Under the pieces are notes generated by a model. That model did not search any database. It saw nothing but the letters and a program-made list of their open reading frames with translations, and had not been told where the DNA came from. DNA of 64,000 nt, from contig NC_049904.1 of the NCBI RefSeq assembly GCF_001411555.2, positions 22,953,370 to 23,017,369 on the forward strand, written 5' to 3'. Shown piece after piece: positions 31,251-44,200 of this stretch; the stretch's first letter is position 1, and every line of letters starts with the position of its first letter. This stretch comes from Juglans regia. Lineage: Eukaryota; Streptophyta; Magnoliopsida; Fagales; Juglandaceae. A program made the translations under genes and the position numbers.

Positions 31251-32912
31251 CTGTGGGATTATTTTCAGCAGCCTGCTTCTGGACCTTCTTATCAGGAGTT
31301 CCTCAAGGTTCTCGAGGCTGATATTCAGCACGCTAATGTGCTGTGAGCTCTCTCTCTCTCTCGGTGTTTTGTTTTAATCAGCTGTTAAGTTTAATGATAA
31401 AATTATAGTTTTTTTATCGCGAATTTAATTGTGTTTATGCAAAATTTAGGGTGGGTTTTGATAGAATAAAAATGTTTTGTTAAAAGTTAAATAAAATATT
31501 ATTTTTAATTCAAAATACAAGTTTACCAAGTAGGTCTTACTTTAATGACAATAATTGGAAATGCCGTTTAGAAAGACTACAACTCCGACTGATTTTTTAA
31601 CGCAAAACTATAGGTTTGGCTGTGATTTTGTTGTTGGTTTAGATGGCTTGAATTGAGTGGTGTGTGGTACTTAAAAATTCTCTCTTATCTTGCTATGTTT
31701 TGGAGTAGACATTTCAGGGAGATGTTTTCAAGCTTGATGAAATTTAAATCAAGTTGCAGTTGTGATGACAAAGTTGAAAGACTTTTAAGAGGATATTTTT
31801 ATCAGTCTGAATTAATATTTATGCAGGGCTGCTTCGGTTCCAAGAGGCAAGGGTGGCGCTTGTTTTCATCCGAAATTGGCTTACGATCACTTGGCACCCA
31901 TTTTTCTTTTTTTGCTTCAATGGATTGATTGCTCGTGTACATGTCTACTTTCAAGTTATTTAAACCTTTTTCACATAGTTGTATATAAGGTTAGTTTCTA
32001 TTTGTGTACTTATGAGATACAATGCAAGTCTGAACATAAGATGGTTCCCATTTTTTTGAAGTTTGCCTCATATGCTTGTTAATTTCTTTCTTATTTAGGT
32101 GCACACAGATGGGAAGCAAAATCTCTCTTCATTTGGAAGGAAAGCTACAATTGGAGAATTCTATTGTCTGTAAACAATGTTAAACTTCATCGAAAGGATA
32201 TAATTAGACCATGATCATAATTTTATTCACCGAAAGGATACATTCAGTTTTTCAAAATTTTAAAAATATAAATTTTTGAGTAGAATGATATAATATTCAT
32301 GTGTTGTGTTGATTCTTCACTTACTGATTGTACTCGTTACTGCAGCTGTTATATTACTCTCTCTTCAGTGTCTCCACAATGACTCATTAGACTTGAAAAC
32401 TACTGGAGGTGAATTTCATGGCTTGGGATGGCAGTCAGAAAGATATCAGAGGATAAGTGGAAGAAGCTTTCAGATGTAGATTTGGAGAGAGAAGATGAGT
32501 GTGGGATCTGTTTAGAGCCATGCACCAAGATAGTTTTGCCGAACTGCTGTCATGCCATGTGCATCAATTGCTACCATGACTGGTATTCTCCCATCTCATT
32601 TTCCTCCTTTGCTTGCCATTGTATTTCACTGCCAATTTGTAATGATGGAGAGTAGCTGTGATTCTTAAGTTGCAGTCTTCGTTTGCTTTTGTATTTCAAA
32701 GGAACACAAGGTCAGAATCTTGCCCATTTTGCCGGGGAACTTTAAAGAGAGTGAATTCAGGAGATTTATGGGTTCTGACATGCAATAATGATGTGGTAGA
32801 CACTCACACATTACTGAAGGAGGATATACTACGGTTCCATCTCTTCATAAACAGTCTGCCTATGGATATTCATGATACTCTGTTTTTAATGTATTACGAG
32901 TTTTTATTTTAA
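31251..32912 (+). pseudogene. AIRP2-like RING E3 ubiquitin ligase, five exons, start codon and frame lost
   Basis: The exons are 31251-31339, 31827-31989, 32099-32165, 32346-32582 and 32702-32912, all with GT..AG borders. The spliced reading follows the AIRP2 family. An N-terminal helical part (FLKVLEADIQHANVL; AYDHLAPIFLFLLQWIDC) is followed by a RING-HC finger CGIC..C..C.H..CINC split across exons 4-5, with CPFC in exon 5, and a conserved tail (KRVNSGDLWVLTCNNDVVDT). The family adds ubiquitin to target proteins; AIRP2 of Arabidopsis acts in abscisic-acid signalling. Two defects are seen. The codon expected to be ATG is CTG (31251-31253), with an upstream in-frame TAA at 31224. Exon 4 also needs a frame change near 32424-32430 (GGCTTGGG|ATGGCA). 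Without these it would be about 250 residues. Pseudogene, or a start or sequence error. Confidence 0.75.
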
Positions 32913-33256
32913 TCTAACAGAATAATGATGTACAGGAGAGGGAAGAGTAGCATTGCTCTTTCCATGTGTTGCGATGTATTTGACATAGATTACTGATGTT
33001 GATCTCTTGCAATATATGGGAGAAGGTCGCGTGCATAGCTTAAGCAATGTTTGCATTTTGAGAAATACAAAATATCTGACACAAAAATACAACATAATCG
33101 GTTGTATGGGATGGAAAATATGGAGTCCATGAGTTCACCTCTACCAACCCTTTATCATCCTATTGTATCAAATCATTGATAAATAAGTGGAAAATAACAG
33201 ATTCTTTTAATCATTGGATGTTTTGTCAAGTAAGAGATGATAAAATGATGGAGAAT
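32913..33256 (+). other. 3' region of the AIRP2-like gene
   Basis: Probable 3' UTR and spacer. Nothing else is seen. Confidence 0.4.
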
Positions 33257-33690
33257 GGATAGCATATCTTTGTTTAAATGATGTCTTGTTCGAAGGTGAT
33301 GGTTATGCTAATGCATCTCTGATAAGGTCAATGGCGATGGGAATCTTGCTATGTACCGTTCAGTACAGCAAAAGTCTGCTACTTTAATTGCAAAATGCGC
33401 AACAACTTAATGAGGAGTCCAAGATATATTTTTCCCTGGGCATCATAAATGCAACCAAATGTCCTGGGAAAAGGACAAAAACAAAAAAAAGAAATCAAGG
33501 ACTCGTTGCATTATACTGAAACATGACAGAAATCCAGAATGATGTACATTGTCCTTCATGCTGAAGTATCTAAAGAAAGCATGTCAATTTTAATCTAAAA
33601 TGAAGTACCCTGAGTCTACCGAATGAAACCAGCCAACTTGTTACCTAATTACCTCTTCCAATGGTTAGCAACAGTTAATGCAAGCCAACT
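33257..33690. repeat. Direct repeat F, copy 1 (copy 2 at 39503-39932)
   Basis: AGCATATCTTTGTT through CAACAGTTAATGCAAGCCAA is shared with 39503-39932 in the same orientation. It is the downstream flank of the AIRP2-like gene. In the second copy this flank follows the promoter-like segment directly. Confidence 0.8.
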
Positions 33691-33750
33691 TGTCACCATA
33701 CCCATAACACATGCCTTCATCGGTCAGTTATTTTTTTAACCCACTAAAAT

Positions 33751-33774
33751 GAGAGAGAGAGAGAGAGAGAGAGA
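33751..33774 (+). repeat. (GA)n microsatellite
   Basis: An uninterrupted GA dinucleotide run, twelve units. Confidence 0.9.
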
Positions 33775-33866
33775 TCAAATGCCTCACAAGGTAATAATCG
33801 GCACCAAAAGAAAAGAAAAACAGATGATGTAGCAATGCATCTATTATCCAAAGAACTTCAAAGTAG

Positions 33867-33870
<4 letters not shown>

Positions 33871-33900
<30 letters not shown>
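33871..33900 (+). repeat. (TA)15 microsatellite
   Basis: An uninterrupted TA dinucleotide run. Confidence 0.9.
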
Positions 33901-33902
<2 letters not shown>

Positions 33903-35606
33903 TATTGTTAATACGATACACAGATAGCTAAGCTATACGGACCAATGGCTTCGTCCCCTCTTCCAGCCCCAAAGTATATTAAGGCACAAACTCCAAAAGT
34001 ACCTTTAAGTGATCAATTTTCCTTGTATTGCATGGGAACAGAGCACAACCCTTCCAGCAGGCATCATTATAATCCCTGAACCTAATATCGATACAGCAAA
34101 ACCACTTTCAGGAAATGCTAACATCAATACAACAAAAGCACTGTCAGGAAATGCCTTAAGATAAGCAGCATATCAAAAGATAACTACATCAAGATCAATA
34201 TCAAAAGAAAACGCTAGAAGTGAAAAGTAATGAATAAACTTAAACACTATCCATACCCAAAAAGAGTTTCCTCAACATACAACACCATGCTACATTTTGA
34301 AGTTTCAATTTTTCCTCTGTAGTAGTCATAATCTCATATACTGAGCATCTCATTTGGTGACATGGACACAATATGGACTACTTTTGGGTTCAACGTGATG
34401 CTAGTATAAATAACAACTATGTCAGCTATCTTGGCCATTGTCACATTCCATATGTGAGAGGAAATTAAGTTGGTGTTCAAATTAGTGTGATCCATCATAA
34501 TAAGAAGCTTCACTGACAAAATCTGTCTCAAATAGCAGGTTCTTTAAAATTCACAGTGGGTCATAATAAGGTAAATGTTCAAGCTAATGAGATATGCTAA
34601 CCATGTATTGCCTACTTGTATTGGCAAGGACACCCCATAGCAAATACCATACATGCATATAGCCAAACATAAAAGAATGCAAACCTTTTACCTCTTAAGC
34701 TGTGGTACCACTACCCTTATATATGTCTATGGTTGTGTTTGCTAATATACATATGACCAACATTAAGACATGCTTCTTCATATCTATGCATATGGGTGTA
34801 TGTAACCAAAATCATGTAGCACAAAATCGAATATAGAGATACCAACAAAAGGCACATTTGCATCAATGGGTTGATCAAAAAATATATTTTTTAAAGCCAC
34901 CACTCACCCTCCCCTAACCCAAAACAAACACACAAAAAAAAAAGAACAATCATAGTTTGCAGACAACTAAAGGTAATAGTTAATGTCAGTTCAGCCCAAG
35001 AATGTTGTAGGATTGGAGTGCTCTAAATTTACCTAATAATTGTAATGTTTAGCTTAAACATAATAGAGAAAACTAGAAATGCATGTTAATTCAAAACTGT
35101 AAATAATTGTGTTTGAAATACATATATGGACCCACTCACTCAAGCGAGATCAAGCCAAAAACCTTCAACTCCTTGCTAAGGCCTCATGCACCCTCGGGAT
35201 TAGTCGGAACTTTGTTCCTATCCTAGATTCCCAGTGCCAATAAAGAAAGCTGAAAGCCATCAATTTACATTTTCTAAGAAGCACAAATATTCTTGGCACA
35301 TGATTTGCTACACCATCAGGAAGAGTTTTTTTACAGCTTTGTAATGTTGAAAAATCATCAAGTGTCCCTATGGGAAACTGTGTTATTGACCACCTATTGA
35401 CACAATCATTTTTTGCTATGTAAAAAGGGTAGAAGGGGCCATCGGATGTTGCTTCCCTGCCTGGGAAACCAAACATGAGGCGCCCAGATGGTGATATCTA
35501 GAATGCCTCTGAACAAGTACTTTCAAACTCCCAATCAAATTCTGGTGGGTTGGGATTTCTAGACTTGGAGGCATTTAACTTGGCACTTCTAGCCAAGCAA
35601 GGCGTG

Positions 35607-35700
35607 TAATTTTAAGGCTTGTCAGAGTTTGTAAGAATATGACTTTCATTGTATCTGCTTCTTACTACTGAATGAAACTCTACACAAATAGGCCTAAAAA
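35607..35700 (+). mobile_element. LINE 3' tail, third family member
   Basis: TGTAATTTTAAGGCTTGTC, GAATATGACTTTCATTGTATC and TTCTTACTACTGAATGAA parallel the tails at 18270-18395 and 21475-21590, followed by a short A-rich run. Confidence 0.6.
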
Positions 35701-36079
35701 AAAGCTCCTATTAGTACTTGTAAGAAATTGTTTGTTGAACTCTCCAGACAAGTAGAAAATAAGAACTAGACAAAGGAAGAGGATCAATAAATTTAATTAC
35801 TCCCATGCTAGTGAGTCTGCAACTAATTTTAATATAAATCTAACCATCGATGATGAGTAAAAGCAGGGGGAAGATTTGCTTCCGTATAACGCCTTCAACA
35901 ATTCACCAGTTATGGATATCATTATGTGGATCTAATAATACTTATTCTTTATTTAATAGTGTTTGAAATATTTATAAAGACAGGAATAGATGTCGTAGCA
36001 TTCACTTTAATAGCATATATATTGAAACAAGCGGAACAAAGAAAAAGTTATATAAACCTGGTTGTATTGCCCCTCAAAA

Positions 36080-39000
36080 TTATTCCCGACGTCTCGGTCC
36101 CCGATTTCTTTGAGTTGGTCTATGCTGGATTTTTCTTCCAAGATACAGTTTGGGAAAGATCTTAGAAAGAATGCCATCAACTTGTTCGAAATACCATATC
36201 CTCCACCTCTCCCAAAACATAAGAGGCCCAATGAAAATTCCAAAGCCGAAAACGTATCCCAATTCAATACTTAGATAGTTCCAATTAATCACAGTCCTAA
36301 ACTCGGATGGAGTTTCTCCAAATGTTGGAGGTGGAGATAGTGGCTCTTCTTCTATGCATTTTTCTTTCAAAGGCAAACCACATAATCCTTGATTCCCTTC
36401 ATAGGAAGTTTCTGGAAATGTAGAAAATTGCTTGATCAGTGGAATCCTTCCAAACAGTCGGTTGAATGAAAGGTTGAGCACTGACAAAAAAATAAGAGCA
36501 TCTGCGAGTTGCAAAGGGATCTCCCCTGTAAGCTCATTTCTTGACAGGTCTAGTGACTCAAGATGACTCAACTTTCCCAAAGATGATGGGATTCGGCCAG
36601 TGAAGACATTATTTGACAAGTTGAGACCATATAACAATTTGAGTGCTCCTAATTCTTCAGGAATAGGCCCAACGAGACTGTTGCATGAAAAGTCAATATA
36701 TTTGAGGATTGTTAGGATTTTCACCAACTCTAGCTCAAGATTCTTACTGACAATAGTTAAAGTATCTAGGTAATAATAATATGGACCTAAACCATAAAAG
36801 TCAAACTGGAGATGATTCAGCTCTGTCTGATCCTCATCGTCACCAGCTATCATTGTCTTCCATGCAGCGAAGGAACTTTTTGATAGTTTTCCACTGAATT
36901 TGTTGAAAGCTAGATCTAGAATTTGAAGGTCCGGCCAAGTGGCATTCAGCCCCGGGCAGCCAATCGACCCATAAAACTTGTTTGATCGCAAAACAAGGAT
37001 ACGCAAACTGAAACTATTCTTCAAATAACAAGGGAAGGTGTCTTCGATGTGGTTGTTTCCAATATGCAAGACTTTCAACTTTGTGCAATTGGCTAGAGAT
37101 TTTGGCAACTCTCCTTCTAGTTGGTTTTCATCAAGGGCAAGAGTTTGTAAATGACAATTGCTCGGAAATGCATCAGAAATTGTGCCAATGAGGTTGTTTC
37201 TCCCCAGATTTAACACTCCTAGCATCTCACTCATCTCAATCAAGCACCGGGGAACTATCCCATTGAAGGAATTGTTTGACAAATCTAAAACTTGAAGATA
37301 TGTAGCATTGCATATTGAAACATGAATACTCCCATTGAATTTGTTGCTTGAAAGGGAGAAGAAACTAGTCGTAATTGGCAAGTTCTCAATGCTTTTTTGT
37401 ATGGAAGAGTTGAAATTATTCCTTGACAAATCCAAGTACACAACATTGGGGAGAAAAACCGGGAATTGGCCATGGAGATGGTTGGAATGAAGGTCTAGCA
37501 TATTTAAAGTTGGACAACTGAGGAATGGTCCTTCTAGAGATACTAGGTAGTTAAAAGAGAGATTCAAGCGAGCTAGATTAGGAAGTTTCCAGATCCAACT
37601 GGGTATCTCTCCGTGAATCAGATTATGTGAAAGGTCTAGTTCTAATAATAAAGATTGGCTCCTCAAGAAATCAGGAAATGTCTTCAAAATGTTAAAAGAA
37701 TGTTTCAATGTGCTGATTTGAGGAAATAGGGATACCGAAGAATTAATTCCATTGTGTTCAATCAACAAGTTATTGAATGAAAGATCAAGATTTGAAAGGT
37801 TTTTCAATTGTTGGATGGAATCAAGCTGCATTGACCCATTAAAGTTGTTAGAAGAAAGGTCGAGGACCTTAAGGCCTCAGAGTTCAAAAACAGACATCGG
37901 TACTGGCCCTTCCAAGTTGTTGTTGGACAAATCAAGGATGTATAGTGGGTGAGAAGAAACATTGGAGAACTCATCAAGTTGGCCAGAAAATCGGTTGTTG
38001 GAAAGTCGTAATTCCAGCAATAACGGAAGAGAAAATAGAGAAATCGGAAGACCACCTTCAAGCGAATTGTATCCCAAGTCAAGGATTTCCAAATTCCGAA
38101 GTTCTTTCCATTGAGTGGAAGTAATCTTACCTGTTAAATCATTACGGGTAAGGTAAATTTCTGTCAATCTCTTGGCCATACTGAATGATGGAATTGGTCC
38201 TGTGAAATTGTTGTATGACATATCCAAATATACCAACTGTGTGAGGGTTGCCATTGACTTTGGGATTGATCCATTAAAATTGCAACTATACAAATCAACT
38301 ATGGCCAACATTTTTAGGTTACCAATAGAATCCGACAATGTCCCTGAAAAAAAAGTTCCCCCTAGTTCTAGGGTTCGAAGATTTCCATTCCAAGGAAATT
38401 CTGATAAAGAACCTTGTAGCATACTATTACCTGATAATTCAATCCTTTGCAGCGTCGGAATTTGGAAGATCTTTTCTGGAAATTTCCCATTCAATTTGCT
38501 TGAGGTGAAACTCAAGGATGTCAAGTTTTTGAAGTCTGCAAAAAATTCCGGAACTGGAACAAAAAACTGGTTATCAGCCAGATGAATAACTGAGAGGGAC
38601 TGGAGATTCTACAGGGATGGATCAAAAGGCCCAGAAAGATAACATCTTGACATGCTCAACACTCTTAGATGTGGCAGTGAAGATGATAAGGCTCGACACC
38701 ACTCATACCCTTTAGCTGAGATATTTACACCATCAAGATGAAGTTCCCTAAGCCCCGAAAGATTCTGAACTAACGTAGATAGATTTGGCTTCTCAGGCAT
38801 AAGCAAATAAGTGCTCCGGTAAGAATGGATGGATAAATCAAGAGTAGCCAACCTTTTGAGGTGTGAAATCTCAAGTGGAATCTGCCCAGCAAAGCCTGCA
38901 GTTGACAGATTCAAGTAAGTCAAATTGCTGAGCTTCGTAAACTGGGATGGAATCTGGGAAGAATCAAACTCGTTATAGGCCAAGTTTAGCTTCTGGAGAT

Positions 39001-39307
39001 GGTGAAGATTGAAAAGGCTGCTGGAGTTGTCAAGCACACCAGAGATGGATTCATTACTGAGGTCGAGACCAATAACACGACCCTCGTTGCAGGTTACGCC
39101 TTCCCACGAACAGCAATTGGCACTATCATTCCAATGTACCAGTTTTGCCGACAAGGCATCGTTGAACACAAGCTTGTTCTTCAACTGAAGCAACGAGGAT
39201 TACTCATCACCAAGACAATGGCCTGACACCTCTAACGTACAGACTTTGAGGAAAAGTGAGCATAGGGGTATCAAGGAAAGGCATGAAATCAAGGTTAGAA
39301 TTTTCAT
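36080..39307 (-). pseudogene. LRR receptor-like protein (RLP) with three nonsense codons
   Basis: One minus-strand frame of 1076 codons runs from ATG at 39305-39307 to a stop at 36080. It begins with a hydrophobic signal peptide (MKILTLISCLSLIPLC). The LRR N-cap CCSWEGVTC follows, then many extracellular LRRs (LxxLDLSxNxxxGxIP type), a C-cap CGLPL and a transmembrane segment (YVFGFGIFIGPLMFW). A short basic tail without a kinase completes the RLP plan, as in Cf/HcrVf proteins. These plasma-membrane receptors bind extracellular ligands and signal through SOBIR1/BAK1-type kinases. Nonsense codons are TAA 39200-39202, TAG 38609-38611 and TGA 37877-37879. No frameshift is needed, so the lesions look like point mutations. 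It is probably dead; a functional allele may exist elsewhere. Confidence 0.85.
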
Positions 39308-40912
39308 TGTAGGCTGATCGTGAAGAACTAAAGATAAGTTGAGGAACACAATCTTTTTGGCCGATTTTGAGTTTGGGCAACCTTAAAAATTTCGATGATA
39401 ATGTAGCTGCTGATTTTTCCGAATCATTGACCGTAAACCGGAATGTACGACTAAATAATATTGAATGACCCAATCCAAGCGGTCCCATCCAATTCATTGT
39501 CAAACCATAGCATATCTTTGTTTTAATGATGTCTTGTTCGAAGGTGATGGTTATGCTAATGCCTCTCTGATAAGGTCAATGGCGATGGGAATCTTGCTAT
39601 GTACTGTTTAGTATAGCAAAAGTCTGCTACTTTAATTGCAAAATGCGCAACAACTTAATGAGTCCAAGATATATTTTCTTGGGCTTCATAAATGCAACCA
39701 AATGTCCTGGGAAAAGGAAAAAAAAAAAAAAAGTGCAAATTAAAGACTCGTTGCATTATACTGAAACATGACAGAAATCCAGAATGATGTACATTGTCCT
39801 TCATGCTGAAGAATTTAAAGAAAGCATGTCAATTTTAATCTAAAATGAAGTACCCTGAGTCTACTGAATGAAACCAGCCAACTTGTTACCTAATTACCTC
39901 TTCCAATGGTTAGCAACAGTTAATGCAAGCCAAAGCATAAAACATACGTGTTAAAATTCACAGAACACAACTTCCATCTTTCACATTAGCTAGATTAACA
40001 ATCCCACCAGTTTCTTCATGACTATGAACATACAGTTGCAATTACTTGTCACCACTAGACAACATTTTAGCAGCTAGAATGCTCCTATTGTCTTGCCTAG
40101 AGATGTAGTCTAGATAACATTTTAGCTTTAAACTGCCTTCCGTTCTCGGATGACCTCTTCACCTACCGATTTCACATTGCTGTCAGGTTCCATTTTTGTC
40201 TTGTGCTCCTGTTCTGCTGCACGCTTTAAATTCTATATCCAGCAGTCCATATCCTGCAACCTATCTTGAACAGTGCATGCACTGGTTGAGGATGTTACAT
40301 GAATCGTTACAATTTTTTTGAACTCACGAAAAATATAATAAATAATTTAATTTTTTCAAATCTCAAAACAAAAATTATATTAAAAAACTACATTCTAACA
40401 ATATTTTTTATTCATTTTTTAACTTTCATCTCATATATATAACCAAACGAGTAAATTTTTGCATATCCCATGCAGAACCTTTGTATGAGTCCCTGTTTGC
40501 CAATCATTTTCCTGAAATAATTCCACCTCATTTAATTGCCTTTCTTAAGAATTCAATGCTACTTTCGTACCACTTATTAACCTAGTGAATTTTGAAGTAT
40601 TGGAGCCCACAGAAAACAGTTTTTCTACTGACCGTTCGCGTATAACATCACCAGAAGCAGCTTTGCTTGCAGAGCTCCTTATGGAATTGCCAAGGCTCTG
40701 AGAACTCCCATTTTATGCAAAAACCATCATCAGCAATCACATGTCCCTTTAATTGATGTAAAGGAATATGGAAAAGAGTTTTCCTGCAAAAAGTACCACT
40801 GGGTATAAAGACTGTTTCTTGGAGACCAGATTACTTATCTGCTCAAGTTTGGACCAGCTATCACTTAATGCCTCAGTATCTACATTTGAGGAACCTTAAA
40901 ATTATCTACACC
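39308..40912. other. RLP upstream region, direct repeat F copy 2 and spacer
   Basis: 39447-39490 matches the AIRP2-like promoter (30842-30895), and 39503-39932 matches its downstream flank (33257-33690). The gene itself is absent. 40130-40255 (minus) reads LKRAAEQEHKTKMEPDSNVK, exon-like but unrecognised. 40330-40450 is an AT-rich MITE-like piece ending AACCAAACG. Confidence 0.55.
39503..39932. repeat. Direct repeat F, copy 2
   Basis: Same orientation as 33257-33690, with small differences such as a shorter CTTAATGAGTCCAAG and an A-run. See that entry. Confidence 0.8.
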
Positions 40913-41219
40913 TTTTTTTTTTTTTAAGAGGACGGAACCCCAATTTTATTGATTGCCCTCACTTTTGGCGGAGGAAAACTGTGGTTACAGTCACGACACC
41001 TGGGAGGTACAAAAACCTAAATCTAGAAAAAGAGCACCCAGGCATCAAAACCAGTGTAACTATATAGAGTACAAGTCTTAAGAAATATATATAACCTACT
41101 TCTGAGAAAGTCAAAGAGGGGAACCTGCAAAAAGCCAAGTATACAAGAACAAAGATACACAAATACCAAGATGGTAAAATTAGACAAGCAAATAACACAA
41201 AACAAACCTGGCAAGAGGC

Positions 41220-44200
41220 TTATGATATCCTCAGGTAGGGCATACCCAATTTGTCCATGCGGAGAAGACCCCTCAACAGGCTAGGCAGCATATGAATATC
41301 AGACCAATCAGAGTTCAAACCTTCAGCTCCACACTTAGCTAGAAAGTCAGCCACAACATTGCCTTCACGAAAAATGTGAGTTACTGTATACTCTAGGCTA
41401 TTAAGATGTTCTTGTAAATCCTCCCAAAAGTCTTCTAAATACCAAATGGGGCACTTATTCTTAACAATCCAATTGACCACCAGTTGAGAGTCAGTCTCTA
41501 TTTGAACACGATAAAATCCAAGCGCGTGACATCTGCGAACACCTTCCAATAAGCTGCTGAATTCTGCAAAATTATTAGTACCTAAACCCAAGGGAACAGA
41601 GTAAGCCAGAAGTAATCTCCCATCCTCATCCCGAATAACACCCCCAACGCCAGAGGTTCCAGGGTTCCCGAAACTACTACCATCGGTATTGAGTTTTACC
41701 CAGCCCTGAGGGGGTTGGTGCCATTTTACCACCCGGACCCTCTTGGGCTTAGGGAACAAGACTGGAATATCCAGTCTATGCAAAATATCCATGTCCTGGG
41801 TGGAAAGAGAACTCACTTCATGATCTGGTCCATGATGCACCGGAGCCAAAGTTTAATAGCGTGCCAAACCGACTCTTTTGAGTGAGCCTTATCTTCATAC
41901 CGGGCTTTACAACGCCTCTCCCAAAGTTTCCAGGAAATAATGGAGGGCAGAAGGCCAAAGATGGTTCTAACCTTTGAAGACTTACCTGCACGACGAAACC
42001 AAAAATTAGTTTGATCCTTCCAAGTGCAGAAATGGGCCATATGAACCCCTAGATGAGTGGCCGCTAGACGCCAAATGTGTCTAGCAAAATCCCCCGTGCA
42101 GAGCACATGGTTCAAGTCCTCAGTATGACCCTTTTGACAGAAATTACATTTAGAGGCCATTGAAACACCCACCATACTAATATTCTCGTCAACACTGAGG
42201 CAATTATTAGTAGCCTTCCACATCATGATAGAAATCTTCTTGGGAAGATTAGTATGCCATATCCACTGAGCCCAGGGTAAAGGGGGTGCCCGAACCCTTA
42301 TACAGTCCCAGGCACTCTTAGTAGTAAAATTGCCCTCCTTATCCTTCAGCCAAACAAGCAAATCTTCACCCTCCTTCCGTCTAGCCAAAAACTCATACAG
42401 TTCATTGGCTTTCTGATGGCCCACTAATCTGTTCAGAAGAGAAATATCCAACCCATTCTCAATGCGGCACTCATTTATTTTAATCAAAGGGTGCTCAGTC
42501 ACAGGAAATTGAGCATAGAGAGGACCTTCGTTGTCCCAATTGTCATACCAGAAGGAGATATTACCTTCCTTCACAATCCATTTGGAGCTATTCATCACCT
42601 CCGGAATACTACAGACAATAGATTTCCAAAAGCGGGTCCCTTTAGTAGGCTCTAGGAGGGATAAGTGATTTCCTTTAACATATTTACCTCCAAAAAATTT
42701 CGCCTAAAGAGAGTTGCCCTTAATAAGATTCCAGGCAAGTTTCATGTGTAAGGCTCTCTGAACATCCCCAAAGTCCCTAATACCCAAACCACCTTCGTCC
42801 GTAGGCGTACATATGTGCTTCCAAGAAATCCATTTCCTCCTACTCTTGCCTCCTGATTCACCCCAAAAGAAAGAGCTTATAAGTTTATTCAGGCTACGTA
42901 TCACCACTTTGGGGACATCTAAAATAGCCAGCAGGTGGGTGGCCATGATAGATAAAACATGACGCAACATAATAGTTCTACCACCAGCAGAAAGAATCTT
43001 CATCTTCCATCCTGCAATCTTCTTGTTCACTTTGCCCAGTAAATCACCAAAATCGCAAGCCTTTAGCCTACCATCCACAATAGGCACCCCCAGGTACTTA
43101 AAAGGAAACGAACCCTCGGTAAACCCAGTAGAGCAGAGAAGAGCATGTTTCCTAGAGACTGAAATTTTCTTAGAGAAAAAAATAGCACTCTTCTCTTTAC
43201 TGAGCACTTGACCAGTCGACTCCTCATATTTGTTCAAAACTTCCATCAAAGCTCTCATACTTCTTTTACCACCATTTGCAAAGATAACTATATCATCTGC
43301 ATACATAAGGTGAGAGATAATCGGGGTCCCTCTAGCTTGAACAAATTGACCAATTTTACCTGTCTCAAATGAATTCTTAAGGAGACGAGAGAACACCTCT
43401 TGCATTATAATGAAAAGGTAAGGCGATAAGGGGTCACCTTGCCTTAGGCCTCGCTTTCCTTTAAAGAAACCCATGGGGGTCCCATTCATCATGACTGAGT
43501 ACCACGGCGAGGATATACAAGAGTTAATCAGGTCACAAACATTAGGAGAGAACCCAAAACTAAACAGAACATGTAATAAAAAATTCCAATCTACTCGATC
43601 ATAAGCCTTAGACATGTCAAGCTTAACTAGAACATTACCCCCAATGGATTTCCTATGAATAGAGTGGACCATTTCCTGAGTTAAACTGATATTCTCAAAA
43701 ATACTGCAGCCTGGAATAAAAGCCTCTTGCTCCTTCGATATCATTCTAGGGAGCAAACTAGTCATACGAGCCACAATGATTTTTGAGCAAATCTTGTAGA
43801 CCACGGAGCAAAGGCTAATAGGCCGAAATTTATCAAAGCTAGAGGGATTATCCACCTTCGGAATTAGCACTATATAAGATGCAGTGAAATTTTTTGGGAG
43901 CATATGGCTATGGAAAAATTCAACAATGGCTGAAAGTAGATCATCTTTAACCAAGTCCCAACAAACTCTGAAAAAACCTGATCCAAAACCATCTGGCCCT
44001 GGGCTACTATCAATGGGAATAGAGAATAGAGCATCCTTTACTTCCTCTATGGAAGGATCTGTACCAATAGTCAAGTTATCCTCATTAGTAATAATGGGAG
44101 AGATCAAGTCACTCAAATTCGGAAGAGCACGAGAACTACTCTGACCCAGAAATTCCTGAAAATGATCAACAGCAGCTTTATGAATGTCAAGAGGGTACTG

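Larger units (their letters stand above)
33691..36079. other. Spacer with microsatellites and a LINE tail
   Basis: It holds (GA)n at 33751-33774, (TA)15 at 33871-33900 and a LINE 3' tail at 35607-35700. A minus-strand 103-codon frame at 35165-35476 (FGFPGREATSDGPFYPFYIA) looks protein-like but is not recognised. It may be a decayed exon. No other gene is supported. Confidence 0.45.

Noticed and set aside
31653..31928. 91-codon frame in the AIRP2-like gene
   Set aside because: It runs through an intron and reads exon 2 in the wrong frame. The spliced reading fits the family.
35165..35476. 103-codon minus frame (FGFPGREATSDGPF..)
   Set aside because: Composition looks protein-like but no family is recognised and no splice partners were found, so it is mentioned only within the spacer.
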